Positions 54,882 through 64,000 of a stretch of DNA of 64,000 bases are shown piece after piece (position 1 is the stretch's first letter; each line of letters begins with the position of its first letter). The stretch spans positions 1 to 64,000 of the forward strand of contig WTGH01000041.1 of the NCBI GenBank assembly GCA_011523655.1, read 5' to 3'. Source of the DNA: Rhodospirillaceae bacterium. Its GTDB lineage: Bacteria > Pseudomonadota > Alphaproteobacteria > Bin65. The position numbers and the translations under genes were made by a program. The notes below the pieces were generated by a model. It saw nothing but the letters and a program-made list of their open reading frames with translations. It was not told the DNA's origin and did no database searches.

Positions 54882-54908
54882 GGGCGGCCTCACGGCCGCC
54901 CCTTTTTT
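54882..54908 (+). terminator. second intrinsic terminator in tandem
   Basis: GGGCGGCC (54882-54889), loop TCAC, GGCCGCCC (54894-54901), then C and six T (54903-54908). Plus-strand orientation. It backs up the terminator at 54835 and insulates the convergent BolA gene that ends at 54925. Confidence 0.88.
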
Positions 54909-54924
54909 GCCGGAGTCAGAAGCG

Positions 54925-55200
54925 TCAGGCGTCGGGCCGGGCCGGCGCGTCCAGCTTGAGCGCCAGCGCGTGGACCGGCCCGGCCAGCTCCTCCGCCAGC
55001 GCGTCGTAGACCCGGCGCTGCCGTTCGACCCGGCTCAGGCCGTCGAAGGCCGCCGCGATCATGAAAACGCGGAAATGCGTCTCCCCGCCCGGGCGCGCCC
55101 CGACATGGCCCCTGTGCATATGCGATTCGTCGACCACGTCGAGCGCGGCCGGCGCAAAGGTTTCGGCGAGCTTGGCGCGGATCCTCTCGGCGACGCTCAT
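54925..55200 (-). CDS. BolA-family protein
   Basis: 91 residues from ATG 55200, preceded by GGAGGATCC. MSVAERIRAKLAETFAPAAL, VVDESHMHRGHVGARPGGET, HFRVFMIAAAFDGLSRVERQ and VYDALAEELAGPVHALALKL cover the complete BolA fold with its conserved His residues. This is the canonical BolA rather than the IbaG type at 6018. It may pair with a monothiol glutaredoxin and influence transcription under stress. In related genomes it stands beside the J-domain/cobS block, as here. Confidence 0.94.
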   Translation of the reverse strand: MSVAERIRAKLAETFAPAALDVVDESHMHRGHVGARPGGETHFRVFMIAAAFDGLSRVERQRRVYDALAEELAGPVHALALKLDAPARPDA

Positions 55201-55348
55201 CGGCGGATCCTCCGCTTGAGACAAACAGGTTGTGGACGGCGGCACCGCCACAGCGGCACAAGTGGCGCCTGTCCGGCCGCCCGGTCAAGACCTCCCGTTC
55301 GCCCCGTCCATTCACCGCGGCCCGCCCGCCGCTTCCCTGCCCCGTTAT

Positions 55349-56296
55349 ATGACCGACCCTGCTGACGCTCCGCCGGCCGCCTGCCCGGCCCCCCATTCGG
55401 CGGCCGCCGCCTACGGCCTGCTCGGCGTGGTCGTGTGTTTCTGGGGCGTCAACTGGCCGATAATGAAGATCGGCCTGGTCTGGCTGCCGCCCTTCTGGTT
55501 CACCTTCCTGCGTCTCGGGCTGGGCGCAGCGACGCTGTTCATCCTGCTTGCGCTGCTGGGACGCCTCAGGGTCCCGCCGCGCCACGACTGGCCGATGATC
55601 GCGGTCGTCGGGACGATCCAGATCGGACTGTTCATGACCCTGGTTCACTGGGGCCTGCAATTCGTACCGGCGGGCCGCGCCGCCCTGCTGGCCTATACGA
55701 CGCCGATCTGGGTCGTGCCCGGCGCCATCCTGTTTCTCGGCGAACGGCTGACCGCGCTGCGCGCGCTCGGCCTGCTGGCGGGCCTGGCGGGCCTCGCGGT
55801 GCTGTTCAATCCCATGTCCTTCGACTGGTCCGATGTCCGGGTCGTAATCGGCAACGCAATGCTGCTTGCCAGCGCACTGTGCTGGGCGACGGGAATCGTT
55901 GTCGTCAAGCGCCATGTCTGGCGCTGCACGCCGATGGACGCCGTGCCGTGGCAGTTGCTGATCGCCGCGGCGATCGGGCTGGTCATCGCCCTGGCGGCAG
56001 ACAGCGGCGCGGCGATCGAGTGGAATGCCGGCTCCGTTCTGGTCCTGCTCTACAACGGGTCGCTGGCGACGGCGCTCGCGGTCTGGGCCGTCATTTCGAT
56101 AAACCGGGCGCTCCCGGCGGTCACGACCTCGCTTGCCATGCTCGGAGTCCCGGCCGGCGGGCTGCTGCTGAGCGCCCTGATACTGGACGAACCCGTGACC
56201 GTTTCATTGCTGCTCGGCCTCACGCTGATTGCCGGCGGCGTCGCCATCGTCGCCTGGTCAGATCGAAGGGAAACCCTCACCGCGCCCGGGGCCTGA
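55349..56296 (+). CDS. EamA/DMT-family transporter
   Basis: 315 residues from ATG 55349 (the frame opens at 55232 without family-like residues). Ten helices in two EamA repeats, with FWGVNWPIMKIGLVWLPPFW and GRAALLAYTTPIWVVPGAIL in the first and TSLAMLGVPAGGLLLSALIL in the second. Exporter of unknown metabolite. It is inserted between bolA and the J-domain gene. Confidence 0.9.
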   Translation: MTDPADAPPAACPAPHSAAAAYGLLGVVVCFWGVNWPIMKIGLVWLPPFWFTFLRLGLGAATLFILLALLGRLRVPPRHDWPMIAVVGTIQIGLFMTLVHWGLQFVPAGRAALLAYTTPIWVVPGAILFLGERLTALRALGLLAGLAGLAVLFNPMSFDWSDVRVVIGNAMLLASALCWATGIVVVKRHVWRCTPMDAVPWQLLIAAAIGLVIALAADSGAAIEWNAGSVLVLLYNGSLATALAVWAVISINRALPAVTTSLAMLGVPAGGLLLSALILDEPVTVSLLLGLTLIAGGVAIVAWSDRRETLTAPGA

Positions 56297-56363
56297 ACGC
56301 GCCGCCGCCGGGCCGCGGCCTTCCTTTCCTTGTGCCGGGCGAAGCTGCGCGCCATAGTGCAGC

Positions 56364-56975
56364 ATGCGCAAAATCCCGCTCGAAACCTTCGACAATCTCG
56401 GCGAATCGCTCGGTTTGCGGAAACCGGCGCCGGGCAGGATCTGCGATCACCCGACCTGTACCGAGGCCGCCGGGCACCGGGCGCCCAAATCGCCGGCCGC
56501 GCTCGACGACTATTACTGGTTCTGCTTCCCGCACGCCGCCGAATACAACAAGGCGTGGAACTATTACAAAGGCCTGAGCGAGGAGCAGATTGAGCGCGAA
56601 ATCCAGCGCGACACCCTGGGCCGCCGGCCGACCTGGCCGCTCGGAATGCGCGTCGGACGCATGGCGGACGGGTTCGACGCCGTCGACGCCACGCTGGGCG
56701 AAACGGCCGGATTTTTCGGCCCGAACGGCCGGCGCAGGGCGGGATCCGCCGCCGCGCGCCGCGCCCGGGGTACGGCAGAACAGCGCGCGCTCGAGACCTT
56801 GCAGTTGACCGGCGCGGCCGATATGACAGAGGTGAAAGCGCGCTACAAGGCGCTCGCCAAGAAATATCACCCCGACGCGAACGATGGCGACGCGGCCGCG
56901 GAAAACCGGCTGAAGGCCATCAACGAGGCCTATACGGTTCTGAAGAACAGCCTGGGCGCGCCGCGCGGCCGCTGA
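56364..56975 (+). CDS. J-domain protein of the cobS-associated type
   Basis: 203 residues. N-terminal metal-site-like segment [17 protein letters not shown] then [20 protein letters not shown], a family hallmark. C-terminal J-domain [32 protein letters not shown] (HPD motif) and [15 protein letters not shown]-domains activate Hsp70. Proteins with this architecture are encoded directly before cobS in many Alphaproteobacteria, suggesting a chaperone role for the cobaltochelatase, which is inference. 53 nt upstream of cobS. Confidence 0.92.
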   Translation: MRKIPLETFDNLGESLGLRKPAPGRICDHPTCTEAAGHRAPKSPAALDDYYWFCFPHAAEYNKAWNYYKGLSEEQIEREIQRDTLGRRPTWPLGMRVGRMADGFDAVDATLGETAGFFGPNGRRRAGSAAARRARGTAEQRALETLQLTGAADMTEVKARYKALAKKYHPDANDGDAAAENRLKAINEAYTVLKNSLGAPRGR

Positions 56976-57028
56976 CGACCGCCCCGCCGCCCCGGCCGGA
57001 GCCGACGCCACAAACGAAAGGCGAAACA

Positions 57029-58045
57029 GTGACCAGCAACCCCGCCAGCACGGCCGACGCCGCGCCGATGAGCGAGATTGTAGTTTCCGATCCGGACATC
57101 AAGGTCGATGTCCGGCAGACCTTCGGACTCGAAATAGACTGGGAAGTGCCGGCGTTCAGCCAGCAGGATTCCCACGTGCCGGACATCGATCCTGCCTACT
57201 ATTTCGATTTCGAAACCACGCTGGCGATCCTCGCCGGCTTCGCCCACAACCGCCGGGTCATGATCCAGGGCTATCACGGCACCGGCAAGTCGACCCATAT
57301 CGAGCAGGTCGCCGCGCGGCTGAACTGGCCGTGCATCCGCATCAACCTGGACAGCCACATCAGCCGGATCGATCTCGTCGGCAAGGATGCCATCGTGTTG
57401 CGCGACGGCAAGCAGATCACGGAGTTCCGCGAAGGCATCCTGCCCTGGGCGATCCAGCGGCCGACCGCCCTGGTGTTCGACGAATACGACGCCGGCCGGC
57501 CGGACGTCATGTTCGTGATCCAGCGCGTGCTGGAGGTCGAGGGCAAGCTGACCCTGCTCGACCAGAGCCGGGTCATCCGCCCGCATCGCTCGTTCCGCCT
57601 GTTCTCGACCGCCAACACGGTCGGCCTCGGCGACACGACCGGCCTGTATCACGGCACCCAGCAGATCAACCAGGGCCAGATGGACCGCTGGTCGATCGTC
57701 GGCACGCTGAACTATCTGGAGCACGAGGCGGAGGTGAAGATCGTCCTCGCCAAGGCGCCGGAATACGACACCAAGGAGGGCCGGGAGAAGATCGGCGCGA
57801 TGGTGGCGGTCGCCGACCTCAGCCGCTCCGGCTTCATGGCGGGCGATATCTCCACCGTGATGTCGCCGCGGACGGTCATCATGTGGGCGCAGAACGCGAC
57901 CATCTTCGGCGACCTGGGCTATGCCTTCCGGGTGACCTTCCTCAACAAGTGCGACGAGGTCGAGCGGCCGACCATCGCGGAATACTACCAGCGCTGCTTC
58001 GGCTCGGAGCTGCCGGAAAGCGCGGTCAAGGCGGGGCTGGCCTAG
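57029..58045 (+). CDS. cobS: aerobic cobaltochelatase AAA+ subunit CobS
   Basis: 338 residues from GTG 57029. Walker [21 protein letters not shown], Walker [20 protein letters not shown], sensor [20 protein letters not shown] and the arginine-finger region near the C-terminus. CobS forms hexameric rings with CobT and drives CobN to insert cobalt into hydrogenobyrinic acid diamide in aerobic B12 synthesis. CobN is not in this window. Confidence 0.96.
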   Translation: MTSNPASTADAAPMSEIVVSDPDIKVDVRQTFGLEIDWEVPAFSQQDSHVPDIDPAYYFDFETTLAILAGFAHNRRVMIQGYHGTGKSTHIEQVAARLNWPCIRINLDSHISRIDLVGKDAIVLRDGKQITEFREGILPWAIQRPTALVFDEYDAGRPDVMFVIQRVLEVEGKLTLLDQSRVIRPHRSFRLFSTANTVGLGDTTGLYHGTQQINQGQMDRWSIVGTLNYLEHEAEVKIVLAKAPEYDTKEGREKIGAMVAVADLSRSGFMAGDISTVMSPRTVIMWAQNATIFGDLGYAFRVTFLNKCDEVERPTIAEYYQRCFGSELPESAVKAGLA

Positions 58046-58084
58046 ACGGCCGGGACCAATCGATCGGGAAATGGGCCGGGAGCC

Positions 58085-59944
58085 ATGCCGGATCCGAACG
58101 AACCGCTTGACGTTCTGCTCCAGGTCACCGGCGCGGCGATGCGCGCCATTTCGCGCGAGCCGGAGCTCAACGTCACCTTTGCGCAGGATGGGCCGCAGGC
58201 GTCCGGCCATCAGGTGCGCCTGGCGCCGCCGGCGCGCGACCTGAACTATATCGACGTCTCGGAAATGCGCGGCCACAGCGATTCGATCGCCCTGCGGCTG
58301 CGCTATCACGACGAAGAGACCCACATCCGCCGCATGCCGCGCACCGACATGGCGCGGCAGGTCTACGATTGCGTGGAGCGGGCGCGCTGCGAGGCGATCG
58401 GCGCGCGCCGGATGGTCGGCCTGCGCGAGAATCTGGCCGCGGCCCACCAGCAGCGCTGCCGGGAGGAAGGTTTCGACCGGATCACCGAGCGCAGCGAAGA
58501 GGACCTGCCGGAGGTGCTCGGCTATCTGGCGCGCGAGGCCTTCACGGGCCAGGCGCCGCCGCCGGCCGCGCGGACGATGGTCGATCTCGCGCGCGCCTCG
58601 CTGGAGCGGCAGATCGGCCGGAACCTCGACCGGCTCTCGGACCTGGTCGAGGACCAGGACGAGTTCGCCAGGCTGGTCCGCAAGCTGATCAGCGACCTGC
58701 ATCTGGAGGACGACGCCCAGCCGTCCGACCGGGAACAGGACAGCGAGGACGACGACGAGCAGGAACAGGGCGGCGGCGAGAGCGACAGCCAGGGCAGCGA
58801 CGACGGCGACGATTCGGCCGACGCCAGCATTCCGACCGAAGCGATGGAGTCGGACGAGACCGACGACGCCGACGGCACCTCCGACGGCGCCGATGCCGAA
58901 TACATGTCGGACGAGGGCGACGACGAGCCGGCCGGCCCGAGCCAGATTCCGCGCCACGACCACAACATCAACCCGGACGACCGGAACGCCTACCGGGTGT
59001 GGTCGACGGCGCATGACGAGGTCATCGCCGCCGAAGATCTGTGCGATCCGGAGGAACTGGCCCGCCTGCGCCAGAATCTCGATCAGCAGCTCCAGCATCT
59101 CCAGACCGTCATCGCAAAGCTGGCCAACCGGCTGCAGCGCAAGCTGCTCGCCAAGCAGAACCGGTCCTGGGAGTTCGACCTCGAGGAGGGAATCCTGGAT
59201 ACAGCGCGGCTCGACCGGGTTGTCATCAACCCGATGGATCCGCTGTCCTACAAGCAGGAGACCGACATCGAGTTCCGCGACACCATCGTCACCCTGCTGA
59301 TCGACAATTCGGGCTCGATGCGGGGCCGGCCGATCTCGGTCGCCGCGGTCAGCGCCGACATCCTGGCGCGCACCCTGGAGCGCTGCGCGGTCAAGGTGGA
59401 GATTCTCGGCTTCACGACCCGGGCGTGGAAGGGCGGCCAGGCGCGCGAGGCGTGGCTCGCCGCCGGCAAACCGGCCAATCCGGGGCGCCTGAACGATCTG
59501 CGCCACATCGTCTACAAGGCGGCCGACGCGCCGTGGCGGCGGGCGCGCAAGAATCTCGGCCTGATGCTGCGGGAAGGCATCCTCAAGGAGAATATCGACG
59601 GCGAAGCCCTGCTGTGGGCGCACAACCGGATGATCGGCCGGCCCGAGCGGCGCAAGATCCTGATGGTGATTTCCGACGGCGCGCCGGTCGACGATTCCAC
59701 CCTGTCGGTCAATCCCGGCAACTATCTGGAGAAGCATCTGCGCGACACGATCCAGTGGATCGAGGCGATGTCGCCGGTGCAGCTGCTCGCCATCGGCATC
59801 GGGCACGACGTCACCCGTTACTACCGCAGGGCGGTGACGCTGGTGGACGCCGAACAACTCGGCGGCACCATCATGGACGAGCTGACGGCGCTGTTCGATG
59901 AGGATTCGGCGGCGCCGGTACGGACGCGGCGCCGGGCGGCGTAA
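58085..59944 (+). CDS. cobT: aerobic cobaltochelatase subunit CobT
   Basis: 619 residues. Folded N-terminal domain (about 1-210), then a long acidic linker rich in Asp/Glu/Ser/Gly (about 213-300), then a von Willebrand A domain with the metal-binding MIDAS motif [29 protein letters not shown] and [16 protein letters not shown]. CobT is the scaffold of the CobST complex. Adjacent to cobS with 39 nt between, the same operon. Confidence 0.96.
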   Translation: MPDPNEPLDVLLQVTGAAMRAISREPELNVTFAQDGPQASGHQVRLAPPARDLNYIDVSEMRGHSDSIALRLRYHDEETHIRRMPRTDMARQVYDCVERARCEAIGARRMVGLRENLAAAHQQRCREEGFDRITERSEEDLPEVLGYLAREAFTGQAPPPAARTMVDLARASLERQIGRNLDRLSDLVEDQDEFARLVRKLISDLHLEDDAQPSDREQDSEDDDEQEQGGGESDSQGSDDGDDSADASIPTEAMESDETDDADGTSDGADAEYMSDEGDDEPAGPSQIPRHDHNINPDDRNAYRVWSTAHDEVIAAEDLCDPEELARLRQNLDQQLQHLQTVIAKLANRLQRKLLAKQNRSWEFDLEEGILDTARLDRVVINPMDPLSYKQETDIEFRDTIVTLLIDNSGSMRGRPISVAAVSADILARTLERCAVKVEILGFTTRAWKGGQAREAWLAAGKPANPGRLNDLRHIVYKAADAPWRRARKNLGLMLREGILKENIDGEALLWAHNRMIGRPERRKILMVISDGAPVDDSTLSVNPGNYLEKHLRDTIQWIEAMSPVQLLAIGIGHDVTRYYRRAVTLVDAEQLGGTIMDELTALFDEDSAAPVRTRRRAA

Positions 59945-59945
59945 C

Positions 59946-61301
59946 GTGCCGACCCTGCTGGCCCGCAATGCGCGCGTCCTGGCGGTCATGGACGACGTCG
60001 GGACGGAGATTCCCGACGGCGGCCTGTTCTGCCGCGACGGCGTCATCGAGCAGGTCGGCCCGAGCGCGGCGCTGCCGCAGAGCGCCGACGAAATTATCGA
60101 CCTGAGCGACCATGTCGTCGTTCCCGGCCTGGTCAACACCCACCACCATCTGTGCCAGAACCTGACCCGGGCGGTGCCGGCGGCGCAGAACGCACCCCTG
60201 TTCGGCTGGCTCCAGACCCTCTATCCGATCTGGCAGCGCATGGGGCCGGACCATATCCGGATCTCCGCGCTGGTCGGGCTGGCGGAACTGGCGCTGTCCG
60301 GCTGCACGTCCTCGTCGGACCATCTCTATCTCTTTCCAAACGGTGCGCGGCTCGACGATCAGATCGAAGCGGCGGTCGACCTCGGCTTCCGCTTCCACGC
60401 CACCCGCGGCGCCATGAGCATCGGCGAGAGCGAGGGCGGCCTGCCGCCGGACAGCCTGACCGAGGACGAAGATTTCATCCTGAAGGACAGCATCCGGGTC
60501 ATCGAGAGCTTCCACGACCCGGAGCCGATGGCGATGGTGCGCGTCGCCGTCGCGCCGTGCTCGCCCTTCACCGTGAGCCAGGACCTGATGCGCGAATCGG
60601 CCGTCCTCGCCCGGCAGTACGGCGTGCGCCTGCACACCCATCTGGCGGAGAATGTCGAGGATATCGATTATTCCCTCGAACGCTTCGGCATGCGGCCGGG
60701 GGAGTATATCGAGGATGTCGGCTGGGCCGGCGAGGACGTCTGGCACGCCCATTGCGTCCGGCTCGACGAGAGCGAGACGGCGCTGTTCGCCCGGACCGGC
60801 ACCGGCATCGCCCATTGCCCCGGCTCCAACATGCGCCTCGCCAGCGGGATCGCGCCGCTGCGCGCCTGGCTCGACGCCGGGGTAAAGGTCGGCCTCGGCG
60901 TCGATGGCTCGGCCTCCAACGACGATGCCCATCTGCTGGGCGACGCGCGGCTGGCCATGCTGCTGCAGCGGGTCAAGGGCAACGCCGCCGAACTCACCGC
61001 GCGCGAAGCCCTGCGCGTCGCCACCCGCGGCGGCGCCTCGGTGCTGGGCCGCGACGACATCGGCAGCCTGGAGCCGGGCCGGGCGGCGGATTTCGCGGCC
61101 TACGACCTGAACCAGCCGGCGCTGGCCGGGGCGGACTGGGATCCGCTGGCCGCGCTGGTCTTCTGCCGCCCGCCGCGCGCCGCCTGGACCGTCATCGCCG
61201 GCAAGCCGGTCGTCCGCGAAGGCCGGATCGCCACGGTCGACATGGCCAGGGCGCTCGCCGAACACCGCCGGCTGACGCGGGAGCTGATCGACGGGCGGTG
61301 A
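59946..61301 (+). CDS. 8-oxoguanine deaminase-like amidohydrolase
   Basis: 451 residues from GTG 59946, one base after the cobT stop. Metal-dependent amidohydrolase: VNTHHHLCQNLTRAV (first HxH), HTHLAENVEDIDYS, VWHAHCVRLDE, GIAHCPGSNMRLASG and the catalytic Asp in VDGSASNDDAHLLG. The sequence is closest to the 8-oxoguanine/hydroxyatrazine deaminase group, which salvages oxidised purines. Atrazine-type hydrolase is the alternative. A degraded second copy of the 3' end lies at 63381-63544, on the far side of the hipA gene. Confidence 0.88.
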   Translation: MPTLLARNARVLAVMDDVGTEIPDGGLFCRDGVIEQVGPSAALPQSADEIIDLSDHVVVPGLVNTHHHLCQNLTRAVPAAQNAPLFGWLQTLYPIWQRMGPDHIRISALVGLAELALSGCTSSSDHLYLFPNGARLDDQIEAAVDLGFRFHATRGAMSIGESEGGLPPDSLTEDEDFILKDSIRVIESFHDPEPMAMVRVAVAPCSPFTVSQDLMRESAVLARQYGVRLHTHLAENVEDIDYSLERFGMRPGEYIEDVGWAGEDVWHAHCVRLDESETALFARTGTGIAHCPGSNMRLASGIAPLRAWLDAGVKVGLGVDGSASNDDAHLLGDARLAMLLQRVKGNAAELTAREALRVATRGGASVLGRDDIGSLEPGRAADFAAYDLNQPALAGADWDPLAALVFCRPPRAAWTVIAGKPVVREGRIATVDMARALAEHRRLTRELIDGR

Positions 61302-61369
61302 GGGGCCGGCCCCGCAGCCGTCGGCCGCTATGCGCGGAGCACGGCTGCTGCTTCGCCCGGTAATTGGCG

Positions 61370-63169
61370 TCAATTTGCGGTGGTTTCGATTCTCTGCTTC
61401 CAGATCTCGATTGCACGATTTACGCGGTCGGAGCCAGGTTCGAGGTCTTCGAGATGCGCGCTCAGACGGTCGCACAGGGACCCGACGATATCGCGAGCCG
61501 TCCCGGCATCCATGCCCATTGTCACGCCCGCCCGGACAAAGTCGTTGGACGACAACCGGTTCCGCTTGCCCGCCAGCGAGAGCGCCAGACGGTCGTTCTC
61601 AAGGCCTGGAAAGACCCGTGTCGTCACGGCATCGTAGGCCGGCGCAAACCGGACGGACGTGAAATTTTCCGCGCCGTCGGGCGCGACCTTCAGGACGGCC
61701 ATATTCTTCAGGTGAAAATCGCCATCGGCCATGAGCCAGGCGAGCACGGCGCGGCCGAACAGCGCCGCGACGTCCGCTTCGGCGTCGCTCGAAACGCCCC
61801 GCAGCGCCCGCGCCACCTGCTCGATGGAGCCTTCGTATTTTTCGGAAGGCGCGACGCCGCGGACGGACGCCATGTCTTCCATTGCAATCCTCCGACGGTC
61901 GTTGCGATCCCGCCGGATATCGAAGCGCTCGACCAGCAGCGCATCGGGCAGGTCGCCCGGCATCGAGACCGTCGCGTGAGCGGCCGTCTCGATCCCGCAA
62001 GCCCGGGCGGCCGCCAGACATTCCGCTTCGACGAGGGGAAGGTCCTCAAAACCGGCCCCCGGCGACGGCTTGAGAATATGCGTGAAGGCCAGTTCCCCGG
62101 CCGGCCGCAACATGCCGTCATGCGAGAGATTCATCGGCGCCTTGATCTGGACGCCCGACAGGCGCGGTGTCGCCGCCGACGCGAACAATGCGGCTATGCG
62201 GTCTTCCAGCGTCTCGTCGAACGACGGCGCGGGCCCGGCGTAGCCGCCGGCGAAAGCGCCCTCTTTCGTATACGCGTCGAGACGCCCTTCCAGCACGTCC
62301 GCGGGAAGGGCCTGAAGATCGTGTGCGTTCCCGGAGACGATAATATTCGACATGTAGCGCTTTCCGGCGGATATCCGCTCCTGCTCCGACTTCGGCTTCA
62401 ACACGCGCTCAAGCCAGCCTTCCGGCAGCAGGCTTTCAATGAAGGGTGGCAGTCGGCCCGGCGCCCCGGTCCGAACCGGCGTCGGGTTTTCGATGCCGGC
62501 CGGCTCCCAGCGCCAGCCCGATCCGTCATGAGACAGAACGCCGATTTTTTCTCCGTGCCATCCGACATGAAGCGCCGCCCTCGGCGGCGGCACCTCCCGC
62601 AGCGGCGTCGCGATAAACGCCTCCGCGCGCCCCGCCTCCGTTCGCCATCCGTTGGCCTCGGCCAATCGCCAGCACGCGACGATGGCCGCCTTCTCGCCGC
62701 CGGCGGTCTCGACGAGACGCGCGGCGATGTCGGCCTGCATCCCGATCGGCATTGCCGCGCCGGCTTCGTTGCGCCGCCGGAACGATTCCAGATACCGGAA
62801 ACGCAGCGTCGAGCGCCAGACCGTCAGGCCGCCCATCGGGTCGGCGGTTCGAGCGCTCTCCGTTTCGGGAGCGTCGGGCGCGCGCGTCTGGACGATTTCC
62901 AGATTGCGCAGCCGCGTGCGCGCATTGCGTCTGCCGCTCAGGAAGAGACGCCCGTCCGGCGTCGGCGCGAGCCGCTCGGCGCTCGCCCCGCAGAGATAGG
63001 TGTTCGGGTAGAGATAGCCGGCAATCCGGAGCGCGTGATCGAACAGGACGGCGTCGGCGTCGTCCTCTGCTGCGACATAGATGCCCCGCATGATCTGGAC
63101 GAGCCTGCCGGTTTCCACACCATATCGGGCGCGGTGCTTGTCGATGGTCTCGCCGACGAGATGCAGCAT
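61370..63169 (-). CDS. hipA: HipA-type serine/threonine kinase toxin with extra N-terminal domain
   Basis: 599 residues. The N-terminal 100 or so (MLHLVGETIDKHRARYGVET, LVQIMRGIYVAAEDDADAVL, FDHALRIAGYLYPNTYLCG) resembles an AbiEi-type antitoxin/winged-helix domain. HipA N- and C-terminal domains follow, with LLPEGWLERVL, SGVQIKAPMNLSHDG, VERFDIRRD and the catalytic loop LMADGDFHLKNMAVL (482-489, D-x-H-x-K-N), then APAYDAVTTRVFPG as metal-binding segment. HipA phosphorylates tRNA synthetase or similar targets. No hipB antitoxin is adjacent, so the fused N-domain may do its job. Confidence 0.88.
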   Translation of the reverse strand: MLHLVGETIDKHRARYGVETGRLVQIMRGIYVAAEDDADAVLFDHALRIAGYLYPNTYLCGASAERLAPTPDGRLFLSGRRNARTRLRNLEIVQTRAPDAPETESARTADPMGGLTVWRSTLRFRYLESFRRRNEAGAAMPIGMQADIAARLVETAGGEKAAIVACWRLAEANGWRTEAGRAEAFIATPLREVPPPRAALHVGWHGEKIGVLSHDGSGWRWEPAGIENPTPVRTGAPGRLPPFIESLLPEGWLERVLKPKSEQERISAGKRYMSNIIVSGNAHDLQALPADVLEGRLDAYTKEGAFAGGYAGPAPSFDETLEDRIAALFASAATPRLSGVQIKAPMNLSHDGMLRPAGELAFTHILKPSPGAGFEDLPLVEAECLAAARACGIETAAHATVSMPGDLPDALLVERFDIRRDRNDRRRIAMEDMASVRGVAPSEKYEGSIEQVARALRGVSSDAEADVAALFGRAVLAWLMADGDFHLKNMAVLKVAPDGAENFTSVRFAPAYDAVTTRVFPGLENDRLALSLAGKRNRLSSNDFVRAGVTMGMDAGTARDIVGSLCDRLSAHLEDLEPGSDRVNRAIEIWKQRIETTAN

Positions 63170-63198
63170 TTCCGACTTTCTCGACTTTTAAGATAAAG

Positions 63199-63227
63199 AA
63201 AGTAGAGTTTTCATCACAATATGTCAA
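63199..63227 (-). promoter_or_regulatory. promoter of the HipA-type gene
   Basis: On the minus strand TTGACA (63227-63222), 17-bp spacer, TACTTT (63204-63199). The predicted start is about 23 nt before ATG 63169. Directly repeated AAAGTCG units lie between, candidate autoregulatory sites. The region is AT-rich compared with its flanks. Confidence 0.6.
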
Positions 63228-63380
63228 GGAATTACCACTTTTTCGAACTTTACATTCGCGATAGTTGGATTCTATCCGCAAGAATTCGATCATGAGAGAA
63301 GAGTAGGGCCATCCTCGGCGACGCCGGCCCCCGGACCTAAGCTCCCCGGATCGCCGTTGGGGCAGGTCGCTCCCTCCGGG

Positions 63381-63544
63381 GTGGACTGGGGTCCGCCGGC
63401 CGCGCTGGTCCTCTGCCGCCCGCTGCCTGGACCGTTATCGCCGGCAAGCCGGTCGTCCGCGAATCCCGGATCGCCGCGGTCGACTTGGGCCGGGCGCTCG
63501 CCGAACACCGCCGGCTGACGCGGGAGCTGATCGACGGCCGGTAA
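63381..63544 (+). pseudogene. degraded duplicate of the 3' end of the amidohydrolase gene
   Basis: Bases 63381-63544 align with 61131-61301 almost throughout (GGCCGCGCTGGTC.TCTGCCG, ATCGCCGGCAAGCCGGTCG, GCTCGCCGAACACCGCC), with scattered substitutions and about 9 bases missing around 63424. It still encodes ...ELIDGR followed by TAA. No upstream part of the gene is present. It brackets the hipA gene with the intact copy at 59946-61301. Confidence 0.85.
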
Positions 63545-63795
63545 ACGATCCGGCACTCAAATTTCGAAAATTCTATCGCTGACCAGGCAGCACGGGTACT
63601 CCCTCCGGCGGCGCGAAGGATCCGGTAGAAAGGAAGGATCGCCGCCCCGGAAATGCCAATAGTGCGATCCCGGATTTGGTCCGGGCGATTTCCGTCACGA
63701 ATTTCCAAGTCATTGTGTCGATCCGGAAAATACGTTCTCAGGAAAACATTGGACCAGAAACGCGAGATCGGTCATCGAACCGAATGCGGAACTTT
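63545..63795. other. gene-free segment
   Basis: Mixed-composition sequence between the amidohydrolase fragment and the partial gene at the right edge. I see no protein-like frame, RNA structure or clear repeat in it. Confidence 0.4.
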
Positions 63796-63999
63796 TCAAT
63801 ATTGAGACAGCTTCCGGCGAAGTTCGGCAATAGATGTTTCATCAGTCCGCGGGATGTTGTTCAGCGCCCGGTTTTGACCCGCGGGGCCACGAGAATGCAA
63901 TAAGATAAATGCCCGTCGGCGATCAACCTGCACACCGGTCAACCCCCCGTCCTCTGTCACCCGATAGCGCGGATCGCGACGCCGTTTGAAGACCGGGTC
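63796..63999 (-). CDS. C-terminal part of an unknown protein (start outside window)
   Basis: Read from the right edge the minus strand is open for 67 codons to TGA 63796-63798: DPVFKRRRDPRYRVTEDGGL, TGVQVDRRRAFILLHSRGPA, then a helical end TSIAELRRKLSQY. Composition is protein-like and the last helix looks genuine, but I do not recognise a family. It could also be a remnant, since it adjoins the insertion footprint of the hipA element. Confidence 0.4.
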   Translation of the reverse strand, partial: DPVFKRRRDPRYRVTEDGGLTGVQVDRRRAFILLHSRGPAGQNRALNNIPRTDETSIAELRRKLSQY

Positions 64000-64000
64000 G

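Overview
The window is GC-rich bacterial DNA with tightly packed operons, many 4-nt ATGA/GTGA overlaps and frequent GTG/TTG starts. It reads as an alphaproteobacterium, probably of the Rhodospirillales or a related order. Supporting signs are the purL-bolA-grxD order, the xerD / hypothetical / aroK-aroB / CorC block, BolA and a J-domain protein leading into cobS-cobT, and the dispersed palindromic intergenic repeats. The genus cannot be read from the sequence. No rRNA, tRNA or CRISPR array was found.

Layout. 1-4691: periplasmic copper/redox cluster (DUF4396 protein, cytochrome c, CopC, CopD, Tat-exported multicopper oxidase, a cytochrome c stub, a small membrane protein, a ScsC/DsbA-like thioredoxin protein). 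4872-5544: Phd/VapC-type toxin-antitoxin pair with a nested palindromic operator. 5587-8508: purL-bolA-grxD on the minus strand. 8566-13038: accessory island between two copies of a 40-bp repeat. It holds a RelE/HigB-like toxin with its antitoxin and a strikingly AT-rich locus of two reverse transcriptases that I read as a DRT3 anti-phage system. The second RT gene is broken, and a structured segment carrying ACACACA lies beside it. 13082-20048: two tandem MFS transporters, an Anbu proteasome-like protease, an alpha/beta hydrolase, a dead hicB, a DUF433/DUF5615 toxin-antitoxin pair and a transglutaminase. 20243-24244: glycolate oxidase glcDEF. 24266-34225: transport and metabolism (YnfA, BCCT carrier, ClC-type channel, polyamine-type binding protein, GST, Sel1 protein, Rieske oxygenase, L36, PhyH dioxygenase, DUF1330). 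34419-40856: SDR, spermidine-synthase-like membrane protein, exported isoaspartyl methyltransferase, EttA.

41119-42225 is the most striking single gene. It is an AhpD-related protein read through an in-frame TGA that falls exactly on the second cysteine of the CxxC...H redox motif, so it is very probably a selenoprotein. A second AhpD-like gene and a DMT exporter follow. 44057-51748: clpS, a CitE-like lyase, xerD, a conserved exported protein, aroK-aroB and a CorC/HlyC protein. 51749-54924 contains an orphan sigma70-type promoter, a LuxR-type regulator, a DUF2889 protein and a candidate small RNA with promoter, palindromic operator and terminator. 54925-61301: BolA, EamA exporter, J-domain protein, cobaltochelatase cobS-cobT and an 8-oxoguanine-deaminase-type amidohydrolase. 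61370-63544: a HipA-type kinase with an extra N-terminal domain sits between the 3' end of that amidohydrolase and a degraded second copy of the same 3' end, the footprint of an insertion. A partial unknown gene runs off the right edge.

Together the genes describe a heterotroph with aerobic B12 synthesis, glycolate/glyoxylate metabolism, copper defence and selenium use, whose chromosome has been invaded repeatedly by toxin-antitoxin and anti-phage modules, several now decaying.
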